A stretch of DNA of 64,000 nucleotides from Streptomyces humidus (GTDB lineage: Bacteria; Actinomycetota; Actinomycetes; Streptomycetales; Streptomycetaceae): assembly GCF_014649655.1 (NCBI RefSeq), contig NZ_BMTL01000005.1, forward strand, positions 248,001 to 312,000, given 5' to 3'. Shown here in pieces: positions 8,551-16,735 of this stretch. Position 1 is the first letter of the stretch. Each line of letters opens with the position of its first letter. Below the pieces are notes generated by a model, which saw nothing but the letters and a program-made list of their open reading frames with translations, was not told the DNA's origin and did no database searches. A program made the translations under genes and the position numbers.

Positions 8551-8991
8551 CATGCGTTTCGACGGCGACGGCGACGGCTACGGCTATGGCTACGGCGACC
8601 GCATGGGCGGGCGCCCCCGGCCGCGCTACGGCGTCGCCACCGTGCTCGGTCTCGGCTCGATACGGCGACGGCCGACTTCCGCAAGGCCCTGGCGGGCGAT
8701 ATCCGGCAGAAGGTGACGCAGCAGTTCGCGGGCGGTCTGCGACTGGCCGTCGGCGAGATCGCCGAGCGGTGCGCGCTGAGGCCGTCGAGCGCGTCAGAAC
8801 GCCTCAGTCTGCTGCGCCGCGGCGGCCTGTCCTCTCCCGGGAGGAGGGCAGGCAGGTCTTCTGCCGCGCCGACGGTGCGCGCATCGGGGAGTCGTCGGCC
8901 ATGATCTGCCGGCGGCCCATGGCCGGCCGCCGAGCGGCTCGGCGCGCTGTACGCGTACCTGGCGCGCTGCTGCCCGCCGGGCCGTGCCTGA
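8551..8991 (+). pseudogene. Frameshifted ArsR-type regulator relic
   Basis: Consecutive pieces of one winged-helix repressor appear in three frames. FRKALAGDIRQKVTQQFAGG and VGEIAERC, then a recognition-like SASERLSLLRRGGL, lie at about 8665-8830. EEGRQVFCRADGARIG, a wing segment, lies at about 8840-8890. LGALYAYLARCCPPG follows near 8940-8991. The first stretch from 8551 encodes a Gly/Tyr/Asp-rich run (FDGDGDGYGYGYGD) that may not belong to it. No single frame gives a usable protein. Confidence 0.65.
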
Positions 8992-9014
8992 CCGGCGGCG
9001 CCGACCGTGATCGG

Positions 9015-9380
9015 TCAGGTGCGCAGGTCGAGCATGGCGGACATCGCGGCGAGCACGGACGGGGCGACCTGGTAGTACACCCAGGTCCCGCGCCGCTCGG
9101 AGGTGAGCAGTCCGGCTTCGCGCAGCTTCTTCAGGTGGTGGGAGACGGTCGGCTGGGAGACGCCGACGTCGGAGATGTCGCACACGCAGGCCTCGCCACC
9201 GGGATGCGAGGCGACACGAGAGAACAGCCGCAGCCGCACCGGGTCGGACAGCGCCTTGAACATCGCGGCCATCCTCTCCGCGTCGGCCTGCGACAGCTCT
9301 CCGGCGGTGATCGGCGGGCAGCAGGGCACCACAGCGCCGGCATCCAGAACCGGCAGTTCGACGACCTCTGACTTCGACAT
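9015..9380 (-). CDS. arsR: ArsR-family arsenic-responsive repressor 2
   Basis: 121-aa winged-helix repressor with the classic metal-site motif EACVCDIS (Cys65, Cys67) in the recognition region and an unusual N-terminal Cys20-Cys21 pair (VVPCCPPI). The DNA-reading helix is SQPTVSHHLKKLREAGLL. ATG 9380 is chosen over the longer reading frame because homologues begin near here and the dyad lies just upstream. It is divergent from the Cys-rich peptide and flavoprotein genes, and presumably represses both directions. Confidence 0.92.
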   Translation of the reverse strand: MSKSEVVELPVLDAGAVVPCCPPITAGELSQADAERMAAMFKALSDPVRLRLFSRVASHPGGEACVCDISDVGVSQPTVSHHLKKLREAGLLTSERRGTWVYYQVAPSVLAAMSAMLDLRT

Positions 9381-9393
9381 GCGCCTATGTTGA

Positions 9394-9449
9394 CACCCGT
9401 CGATACGGGTGGCAAGCTCCAGACATCGAAGACATTGACGGGCATCGAA
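9394..9449. promoter_or_regulatory. arsR2 operator region
   Basis: A perfect dyad CACCCGT-CGAT-ACGGGTG lies at 9394-9411, 13 bp from the arsR2 start. Two direct copies of CATCGAA follow at 9424-9430 and 9443-9449, 19 bp apart. The location between divergent genes fits an ArsR operator with overlapping promoters. Confidence 0.6.
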
Positions 9450-9462
9450 ACAAGAAGTCGTC

Positions 9463-9645
9463 GTGACAACTCGGATCCGCACCGCTTCCCCCGCCGCCCG
9501 GCCCAGCCGCGCCCGGCCCCGCCGCACGGCTCGTCACCTAGCCGACGTCACCTTCTGTGACGGCTGTGCACAGGCCTGCGACGCCTGCTTCCGGGCCATG
9601 GCCCACCAGCAGCACGCCCGGTGCGCACTCTCCTCCGCCCGCTGA
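9463..9645 (+). CDS. Small Cys-rich peptide of the ars locus
   Basis: 60-aa ORF from GTG 9463 with an Arg-rich N-terminus, then HLADVTFCDGCAQACDACFRA, which holds four cysteines as CxxC-x3-CxxC, then a short tail with one more Cys. The CDGCA...CDAC arrangement looks like a soft-metal or zinc site. Similar short ORFs occur near flavoprotein genes in Streptomyces ars loci, as I recall. It precedes the flavoprotein gene by 33 bp and is probably co-transcribed. An arsenite or metal-binding accessory role is inference. Confidence 0.7.
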   Translation: MTTRIRTASPAARPSRARPRRTARHLADVTFCDGCAQACDACFRAMAHQQHARCALSSAR

Positions 9646-9678
9646 TTCCGCCCCGACCACTCAGGGAGACCGACCACC

Positions 9679-11061
9679 ATGAGCGAGCAGCAGCTTCCCG
9701 TCGTCGTCATCGGAGCCGGCCCCGCCGGCCTGGCCGCGGCCGCCCACCTTGTCGAGCGCGGCATCGAGCCCCTCGTCCTGGAAGCCGGCCCGGCCGCCGC
9801 CTCTGCGGTGCGCGAGTGGAGCCACGTGCGTCTGTTCTCCCCGTGGGGTGAACTCACCGACCCGTCCGCCGAAAAGCTGCTCGCCCCCACCGGCTGGACC
9901 AAGCCGGACGCCACCGGCTACCCCACGGGCGGCGACTGGGCGGACCTCTACCTGCAGCCGCTGGCCGACGCCCTGGGCGACCGCGTCCGCTACGGCGCGC
10001 GCGTCACCGGCGTCTCCCGCGCCGGACGCGACCGCATGGTCGACGCCGACCGTGAGACCCAGCCCTTCGTCCTGCATCTCACGACCGCCGACGGCCGTGA
10101 GGAGCGTCTCCTCGCCCGAGCCGTCATCGACGCCTCCGGCACCTGGACCACACCCGCCCCGGCCGGAGCCGACGGTCTGCCCGCCTTCGGCGAAAAGGCC
10201 GCCGCCGACCGGATCACCTACCGCGTGCCTGACCTCAAGGACCCCGCCGTGCGCGCCCGTTACGCAGGCAAGCGCACTGCCGTCATCGGCTCCGGCGCCT
10301 CCGCCTTCACCGCTCTCGCCACCCTCGCCGACGTCGCCCGGAACGCGCCGGGCACGCACGCGGTATGGGTGCTGCGCCGCGGCCTCAGCGGCTCCACGTT
10401 CGGCGGCGGAGAAGCCGACCAGCTGCCGGCCCGCGGCGCCCTGGGCCTGGCGGCGAAGGCCGCCGTCGACGACGGCCATGCCGACGCCGTCACCGGCTTC
10501 CGCACCGAAGCGATCGAGCGGGCGGACGACGCACGGCTGGTCCTGGTCGGCGAGGACGGCCGACGTCTCGACCCCGTCGACGAGATCGTCGTGCTCACCG
10601 GTCTGCGCCCGGATCTGTCGTTCCTCTCGGAGATCCGCCTAGGCCTGGACGAACGCCTCCAGGCGCCCACCGCGCTGGCACCGCTGATCGACCCCAACCA
10701 GCACTCCTGCGGCACCGTCTACCCGCACGGCCACCGCGAGCTTTCCCACCCCGAGCCCGGTGTCTACCTGGTCGGCATGAAGTCCTACGGCCGTGCTCCC
10801 ACCTTCCTCGCCATGACCGGCTACGAGCAGGTCCGCTCCGTCACCGCCGCCATCGCCGGCGACCTCGAGTCCGCCGACCGCGTCGAACTCACCCTCCCGG
10901 AAACCGGGGTGTGCGGAGGCGCCGGCCTCTTCGACGACCCCACCGCCGGACAGACCGACGGCTGCTGCGCCCCGGCGCCCGCGCTCGTGCGACTCGGTGT
11001 CGGCGCGCCCGCAGCCGCTGTCGCCGAGGAGGCGTCGGCCGGCGGCTGCTGCGGCTCGTGA
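9679..11061 (+). CDS. Second ars-linked FAD/NAD(P)-binding flavoprotein with CC-rich tail
   Basis: 460 aa, starting at ATG 9679 behind AGGGAG. The N-terminal FAD fold is VVVIGAGPAGLAAAAHL, followed by REWSHVRLFSPWG. A second fold (AVIGSGASAFTALATLAD) begins near residue 200. Compared with ArsO at 7444 it carries a C-terminal extension of about 60 residues with GVCGGAG, DGCCAPAP and terminal GGCCGS, five cysteines in all. This looks like a thiol site for As(III) or for electron relay. It may be ArsO-like or a dithiol reductase, and control by arsR2 is likely. Confidence 0.85.
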   Translation: MSEQQLPVVVIGAGPAGLAAAAHLVERGIEPLVLEAGPAAASAVREWSHVRLFSPWGELTDPSAEKLLAPTGWTKPDATGYPTGGDWADLYLQPLADALGDRVRYGARVTGVSRAGRDRMVDADRETQPFVLHLTTADGREERLLARAVIDASGTWTTPAPAGADGLPAFGEKAAADRITYRVPDLKDPAVRARYAGKRTAVIGSGASAFTALATLADVARNAPGTHAVWVLRRGLSGSTFGGGEADQLPARGALGLAAKAAVDDGHADAVTGFRTEAIERADDARLVLVGEDGRRLDPVDEIVVLTGLRPDLSFLSEIRLGLDERLQAPTALAPLIDPNQHSCGTVYPHGHRELSHPEPGVYLVGMKSYGRAPTFLAMTGYEQVRSVTAAIAGDLESADRVELTLPETGVCGGAGLFDDPTAGQTDGCCAPAPALVRLGVGAPAAAVAEEASAGGCCGS

Positions 11062-11127
11062 CCACCCTCGACACCCCGAGCGGGGCACCCCCTCTGCCCG
11101 TCCCTCCCCTCGTGGTCGGGGTTCATC

Positions 11128-11300
11128 AGGTCCAGGCAACGGACGCACACGCCTGAATTTCGTGAGGGTGCTGTGCGCCGGGTGATCGAGACGGGCAGGC
11201 CGATCCCGGAGGTCGCCGAGGGGCCTGGTGTGCGTTCCGCCCGCGCTGCACAACAGCCGCGTGTCGCGGTGGCGGCGGAACAGGTCGGCGTCGTCCGACC
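11128..11300 (+). mobile_element. IS3-family OrfA transposase scrap
   Basis: A short piece of an OrfA helix-turn-helix protein: RTHTPEFREGAVRRVIETG, then RPIPEVAEGPGVRS. In a neighbouring frame it continues LHNSRVSRWRRNR, matching the usual LHNWVSRWRR. There is no start, no OrfB and no terminal repeats. It is a dead fragment between the ars island and the secreted-protein gene. Confidence 0.65.
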
Positions 11301-11357
11301 ACGACACGCGGGTTCGGAGCAGCCGAACGAAGGGCTGCTCCGAACCCGGAGGACCGG

Positions 11358-12728
11358 TCAGTTGACGGTCAGGGCGGCGGTGTTGTCGGTGAGGTCCGGG
11401 TCGAAGTCGAAGGGGTGCTCACCGAACTCGCCCCACAGCGGATGGATGCTCACGGCGCCGGTGGCGCCGGGTACCACGGTGTCGACGCGCACGGAGAACG
11501 CGAACGTGCGCTGAGTGTCCTGAAGCACCCAGTAGGGCAGTGCGCAGTCGTAGCGCGGGGCTCCCGTCTGCCTCGGGTAGTAGCTGCCGGCGAGGGTGTG
11601 CGGGGTGCAGCCGGAGGGCACACCGGTGACCGTCGTGCCCTGGGGTACGACCAGTTGGACGCGGGCGACCGGTTCGCCGGAACCGAGGTTGCCGAACCAT
11701 GCGGGGCCGTTGTTCTTGAATGTGAGCTCGGCGGTGGCCGTCCGGCCGGCCGCGGCGGAGATGGTGTCACCGGTCACGGAGAAGTCGGCCGTGTTGTCGG
11801 CGCCGAGCCCGAGGGCCATGAAGTCGTTCCTCGAGTCGAGGTCCTGGGCGTCGCCGCCCGGCTCCACGTCGATGTCGAGCCGTTCGTTCAGCGCATGCGG
11901 GGCGAGCCGAACCGTCAGAGGTTCGGGCAGTTCGAAGGAGTCGCCGGGCTTCAGTACCCGGTCGAAGCGGCAGGTCTGCGTGCTCGACGGTGGATAGTCG
12001 CCGCTGTCCGACGTGGTGTGGGTGCAGGCGCCGTACCGGGTCAGATCCGTCAGGCCGTAGGAGGCGGACAGCGTGACGATGAAGCCGTTCGCGCTCACGT
12101 TGCCGTTGTTGGTGATCTTCAACGGGATCGTGCGCTCGTCGCCGGGCAGGCCGTTCTCGATGTCGTCGATGGGGGCGATGGCGAGGTCCGGGCCGGAGCC
12201 GACGGTCAGCGTGGTCTCGAAGCTCTCGTGCGGGGCGGCGAGGGTGCCGTCGGGGCCGCCGGTGGCCGTCGCCTCGTAGGTGATCCGGCCGCGTGCGCCT
12301 GCTTCGGCGCCGTCGGCGGCACGCACCGTGAGGAACACCTGGTCCCTGTAGTCGCTCTGGATCGCGGGCACCACGGGAACGTCGCAGACCGCGCGGGTGC
12401 CGGTGGGCGTGCAGTTGTCGGGCCACGTCACGTCGGCCACGCCGGCGAGGCCGGAGACGTCGACGGTGAGCCGGCCGTCGGTCACCGTGAAGTTGGCGTT
12501 GTCGTGGTAGAGGCCGACGCCGAGGGTGCGAGACTGCGGCTGACCGCCGTCGCTGCCGAGTGGCAACGCCTGCTCGTACGGCTTGTTGATCCACAGTTGG
12601 TCGGTCTGCGGCGGCTCGTCGCCTGCGAAGGCGGGCGCGGCGAGGCCGACCGTCAGCAGGCCGGCCGTGACGGCCAGGGCGGCGCCGGATCTGAGCGGTA
12701 ACGGGCGTCCGGCGGCAGGCAGTCTCAT
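11358..12728 (-). CDS. Secreted protein with bacterial Ig-like/DUF11-type repeats
   Basis: 456 aa. The N-terminus has basic residues, a hydrophobic core and an AFA-G cleavage site (GLAAPAFAGDEPP), so it is exported by Sec. The mature part is beta-rich and Gly/Thr/Asp-rich, with several segments like DLAIAPIDDIENGLPGDE and NNGNVSANGFIVTLS and paired cysteines, resembling conserved-repeat domains of cell-surface proteins. There is no LPxTG-type sorting signal or C-terminal anchor, so it is probably released. GGGGGTAAC precedes ATG 12728. Function is unknown. Confidence 0.8.
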   Translation of the reverse strand: MRLPAAGRPLPLRSGAALAVTAGLLTVGLAAPAFAGDEPPQTDQLWINKPYEQALPLGSDGGQPQSRTLGVGLYHDNANFTVTDGRLTVDVSGLAGVADVTWPDNCTPTGTRAVCDVPVVPAIQSDYRDQVFLTVRAADGAEAGARGRITYEATATGGPDGTLAAPHESFETTLTVGSGPDLAIAPIDDIENGLPGDERTIPLKITNNGNVSANGFIVTLSASYGLTDLTRYGACTHTTSDSGDYPPSSTQTCRFDRVLKPGDSFELPEPLTVRLAPHALNERLDIDVEPGGDAQDLDSRNDFMALGLGADNTADFSVTGDTISAAAGRTATAELTFKNNGPAWFGNLGSGEPVARVQLVVPQGTTVTGVPSGCTPHTLAGSYYPRQTGAPRYDCALPYWVLQDTQRTFAFSVRVDTVVPGATGAVSIHPLWGEFGEHPFDFDPDLTDNTAALTVN

Positions 12729-13039
12729 GTGTTACCCCCATGGATGTGGTCGCGCGACTGACGTGCCGGCAGTCCCGGCGCATCGTCAGGATCATGACAT
12801 GGCGGCCCGGTCGCAGCGTCCGGATTTCCTGGGCCTGGTGGGCTTTCGCGGTGCGCCGGGGTCCCGCGGTGCTCCGGGGGACGGTGCGTCCCGGTCTGCT
12901 GAACCGGAGCCGAACGGGACGAGCCGTGTCACCGGCTGGTCCCGGGGTGCGGGTGTCCGTGCGAGCCGGACGGCTGGAGTCCGCGGTGGCGGCGTGTGCC
13001 GTGACGCCCGTGCGGGACGGATCGGTCCAGACTTCCGGC

Positions 13040-13765
13040 ATGACCGAGAACGAGGCACGGTTCGGCCCGCCTGAGTCACTGCTGCAGTTGATCGACAACC
13101 TCGCGCGGTTCCACCGCGAGCACGAGGAGTACTACGCGCAGGCTCCGCTGCGGCAGGCAGGTGAGCTGCAGGCACGGTCCCGGGTGCTGAAGGCGTTGGC
13201 CGACCGGTGGAGCGTGGTCGCCGTGGGTGAGCGGGCGTCGGCGGTCGGGTTCGCCGGCGCGGAGGACCTGAACGCTCCCGGGCTCGTCGCGGAGTCGGGA
13301 GTTCTCTTCCTGGAGGGGGAGGGTGAGCCGGCCGAGTTGCAGCGCCTGAAGCGCGAACTCCGGCAGGTGGCGGACGACGTCGATCAGACGGGCAGTTGGC
13401 TGGCTCAGGCGATGGAGCAGGCCTGGGAGATCGCGGGCAGTCTGGCTGCCTATCGGGAGTTGGCCGACCTGCTCGGAGAACGGCACCGCATCATCGCCGA
13501 CGACTGGCAGTCGGCCGCACTGCAGTCCCTGATCGCGCGTATGCTGCGGCGCGCCCTCGACCTGCTGGCCGAGGTCGACTTCACACCGGCGGCGCTGCGG
13601 GCCGACCTGGGAGGGGACAGGACGGCCCCCGCCTACCTGTATTCGGCTTCCGAACTGCTGGACCGGTCGGCGGACCTGATGGTCGAGTCGGCGATGCTGG
13701 TGCACGACAACGAGCGGCGCTGGCGTGTCTTCCGGGCTCGGGTTCGTGAGCTGCGGTCCGCGTAG
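13040..13765 (+). CDS. Conserved actinobacterial protein of unknown function
   Basis: 241-aa, highly charged and largely helical protein without signal or membrane segments. The part LQLIDNLARFHREHEEYYAQ opens it, a Leu/Arg/Glu-rich middle (GEPAELQRLKRELRQVADD) suggests helical packing, and the C-terminus is amphipathic. ATG 13040 is not preceded by a clear ribosome binding site, so the mRNA may be leaderless. The in-frame upstream stretch to 12740 lacks coding character. It resembles a widespread Streptomyces family with no assigned role, as far as I recall. Confidence 0.7.
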   Translation: MTENEARFGPPESLLQLIDNLARFHREHEEYYAQAPLRQAGELQARSRVLKALADRWSVVAVGERASAVGFAGAEDLNAPGLVAESGVLFLEGEGEPAELQRLKRELRQVADDVDQTGSWLAQAMEQAWEIAGSLAAYRELADLLGERHRIIADDWQSAALQSLIARMLRRALDLLAEVDFTPAALRADLGGDRTAPAYLYSASELLDRSADLMVESAMLVHDNERRWRVFRARVRELRSA

Positions 13766-13946
13766 GCGGGTTCACGGGGTCTGCCGCGCGAGAGGCCCGG
13801 TCCGGCGTCCGGTGGCCGCCCCTGACCCTCTCGATGCGGCGGGTCATGGCGGCGAGGCCGGGCACGTCAGGCAGCCGCTGCCGGTCTGTTCCCACCCCCA
13901 CCTCGACTCGTCGGAACCATGGCCTGCTGCCGCGGAGGCCGACCGC

Positions 13947-16085
13947 TCAGCCGGCACTCGACCGGGTCGGGTGGCGACGCAGCAGGAGCAGGGCGCAGTC
14001 GTCCTCGGCACGGGAGCCTGACAGACAGCGGGTGGTGATGTGGTCGAGGGCCCCGGCGGTGGGCATCGGGCAGGCCTCTGCGAACGCCTCGTGGAGCAGG
14101 GCGCGGGCGTGGGCGAGGTCGGTGCCGGGCCGGTCGGTGAGGCCGTCGGTGTGCAGCAGCAGCTGGGCCGCGTCGGCGAGCCGGTATGACGTGGACGGAT
14201 AGGCACTGTCACTGAAGATGCCCAGGGGCGGACCGCTCTCCACGGCGAGCTCGTGAACACCGCCCGCAGGGCTGTGGACGAGGGGCACGGGGTGTCCGGC
14301 CGTGGCACAGCGCAGCTGGCCGGTGCCGGGCGTGAGGACGATCAGGCAGCAGGTGGCGGTGCGGGCGCGTTCGGGGTCGCTGTCGTTGTCCTCCGTGAGC
14401 AGCCTGTTGGTGTGCTGCAGGAGCTCGGTGGGGTCGTCGGTGAGCGCGGCGTAGGCGCGTACGGCGGTGCGCAGCCGTCCCATCAGGGACGCCGCCTGGG
14501 TGTCGTGCCCCTCGATGTCGCCGATGGCGAGCAGCAGGTCGCCTTTGCCCGTGGTGAAGGCGTCGTACCAGTCACCGCCGGCATACGCGTCCGCGGCCGC
14601 CGGCAGGTACGAGGCGGTCAGCTCGGCGTCCGGCAGGTGCGGTAGCGCGGCGGGAAGCAGACCCTTCTGCAGTTCGACGGCGCGGGCGTGTTCGGCGTCC
14701 CAGGCGCGGCAGCGCTCCAGGGCGCGTCCCAGCAGCCCGGCGGCTGCGATGAAGAGTGCGTGGTCCTCGGCGGTGAAGGCGTGGGGCCGGTTGAAGGAGA
14801 GCATGCAGGCCGCCGGCCGTGCGGCGGGGTCGGACAGGGGGACCGGCACGGCTGCCCAGGCGTGCCGGTCCAGGAGGTGGGCGGTGTTCGCGTAGTGCGG
14901 GTAGGCGGCGATGAGCTCGTCGTGTGAGGCGATGAACACGGTGCGGTGCTCGCGCAGCGCGTCGGTGAGGGGGGCGCTCGTGCTCAGCGGGATGCCGCGG
15001 AGGGCATCGAGGTGGTGTTGTCCGTGGCTGGTCAGGACGTGCAGGCGCTCGCCGGTGGCTTCCGCCAGCACGATGGCGTCGGCGCCGAAGACGGCCAGGA
15101 CGTCGCATGCCGCGGCGGCCAGTTCGCTGGTGCTGCCGGCCGAGGCACAGGCGGAGGCGAGGGCGCGGATCTGCTCGGCACGCCGCATCTGCCGGTGCAT
15201 GCGTTCGTCGCGCCAGGCGGCGTCGTCCGTGTCCACGGTGATGTCGGTGACGTGGCCGGTCAGCACCACCCGGTCGCGGACGTCCGTGTTGCGGGAGCAT
15301 CGGGCTTGCAGAGTGCGGGCCCCCTCGGCTCCGGCGACGCGGTAGACGACCTCGTAAGGCCCCGGGTCCGTGGCCAGTCGTGCGAGGAGCCGTTCGGCCT
15401 GGGGCAGGTGTGCGGGCGGGAGCGCCGCCAGTGCCGCGGCCAGCGGATGGCGGCCCGGCCCCGGCAGCCCGTGCTGGTCGGCGAAGACGCTGTCGCCGGT
15501 GATGTCCAGGTCGGTGAGGTCGAGGACGAAGGACCCCCGTTCGACCAGGCGCAACCGGGGCAGTGCGTCGGCCCGGTGCGGTCCGGGCAGGTCGGCGAGG
15601 GCGTCGGAGACGTCTTCCGCGACCGCCGACAGAAACGCCCCCTCAGCGGCGGTGAAGGGCTCCGGACCCGGCCGCAGGGCTACGAGCGTGCCCTGGGACT
15701 TGCGCAGCGGCAGGGCAGCCGCTGCCGCCGGGGCGGTGGCATGAGGCAGCGGATAGGGGCGCTGGAACCCGTGGCCGGTCCAGACGCGGCCCAGTGCCGC
15801 CGAGCAGACCGGCCAGCCTGCGGAGCGTTCCAGCGGGCGCAGTGGAGGCTCCCAGACGGATGGCAGTCCGCTGATGCCGCAGGGAAACAGATGGCTGCCG
15901 TCTTCCTGGGCCAGCATGAGGGCCCAGCCCACCACCCCCAGACGGGAGCATGAGCCGACCAGCGACGCGGCCATCTCCCACGGGCTGCCTGCCTGGCGCA
16001 GCCCGTGCCGGACTCCGCTCAGCGCATCACGGGGAACGCTCAGTGCATCGGGGACACCGCTCAGTGCATCAGGGGGAACGCTCAT
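13947..16085 (-). CDS. SpoIIE-type PP2C phosphatase with GAF domains
   Basis: 712-aa cytosolic phosphatase. Order: short N-terminal Ser/Pro repeats (DALSGV, DALSVPRDALSGV), a GAF-like domain, a PAS-like middle (RLVERGSFVLDLTDLDITGD), a second GAF domain, then the SpoIIE domain over the last 230 residues. The metal-binding signatures GGDWYDAF, AIGDIEGHD and HTDGLTD are all present. Such proteins dephosphorylate anti-anti-sigma factors in partner-switching stress circuits. ATG 16085 has GGAAGG 7 nt upstream; a TTG 21 nt earlier is less likely. No kinase/antagonist pair lies next to it, so its target is elsewhere. Confidence 0.87.
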   Translation of the reverse strand: MSVPPDALSGVPDALSVPRDALSGVRHGLRQAGSPWEMAASLVGSCSRLGVVGWALMLAQEDGSHLFPCGISGLPSVWEPPLRPLERSAGWPVCSAALGRVWTGHGFQRPYPLPHATAPAAAAALPLRKSQGTLVALRPGPEPFTAAEGAFLSAVAEDVSDALADLPGPHRADALPRLRLVERGSFVLDLTDLDITGDSVFADQHGLPGPGRHPLAAALAALPPAHLPQAERLLARLATDPGPYEVVYRVAGAEGARTLQARCSRNTDVRDRVVLTGHVTDITVDTDDAAWRDERMHRQMRRAEQIRALASACASAGSTSELAAAACDVLAVFGADAIVLAEATGERLHVLTSHGQHHLDALRGIPLSTSAPLTDALREHRTVFIASHDELIAAYPHYANTAHLLDRHAWAAVPVPLSDPAARPAACMLSFNRPHAFTAEDHALFIAAAGLLGRALERCRAWDAEHARAVELQKGLLPAALPHLPDAELTASYLPAAADAYAGGDWYDAFTTGKGDLLLAIGDIEGHDTQAASLMGRLRTAVRAYAALTDDPTELLQHTNRLLTEDNDSDPERARTATCCLIVLTPGTGQLRCATAGHPVPLVHSPAGGVHELAVESGPPLGIFSDSAYPSTSYRLADAAQLLLHTDGLTDRPGTDLAHARALLHEAFAEACPMPTAGALDHITTRCLSGSRAEDDCALLLLRRHPTRSSAG

Positions 16086-16735
16086 GGCGGCACCTTCCAC
16101 TGCCAATTCCTCATGCCGTCGACGCTAAGTCTTCGATGAGGGCAAATGGAAGGAAACCTGTAAAGCGTCTCTTTATGTGAAATTTTGAACATTTCTACCC
16201 ATTGTGGTTCGTAGAGGGCGATGCCGGTCTGAGTGGCGCCATCGCTGTGCGTCACCACCGTCATCATCGCGGTGACCTTCCATGGGCGAGGAGGCCGACC
16301 GCGTGGTGGCCCTCGACGAGCGCGATCGGTGCTGCCGGGCCGGCCGCGTCCGCGCTGCTGCTGTCCGTGAGTCCGGCCCGCCGGGTCGGCGGTCCGCTGT
16401 CGGCACTGGACCTCCGCGCCCGGCGACGGGGGTGAGGGCGCCCTGGACGAGCGGGCCGACGTCGGTGCCGGCCCGCCGGACAGCTGCGCACCCCGTCGGC
16501 TGCGCCGCGACCGCGGCTCGACGTGCCGGCCGCCGACGACGCCGCCGTGTCGCGGCTGGGGACGCGTGCCCTCTGGCGTCGGTCTGACGGTTCGCATCCG
16601 TGCGCACAGCAGGGCGGGAGGGTTTTCGGCCAAACAGTCCTCCGTCGTTGAACAGCTGCCCGAGACCGGATGTCCTGGCCGACGCATAATCAATAACCTT
16701 CAACTGCAAGCCACTTACTCACCACCGGGAGCTCC
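16086..16735. other. 650-bp intergenic region between divergent genes
   Basis: The first 120 bp are notably A/T-richer than the rest (for example AAATTTTGAACATTTCTACC) and should hold the phosphatase promoter. The last 60 bp (CATAATCAATAACC and on) are also A/T-rich and should hold the P450 promoter. The GC-rich middle has open frames on both strands, but none reads like protein or has a good start. No gene called. Confidence 0.5.

Noticed and set aside
7845..9371. 508-codon plus-strand ORF overlapping arsO and arsR2
   Set aside because: It runs through arsO in another frame and through arsR2 antisense; only a short piece matches the ArsR relic.
16082..16709. Open frames in the region before the P450
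   Set aside because: No start signal, composition dominated by Arg/Ala/Gly, no recognisable motif on either strand.
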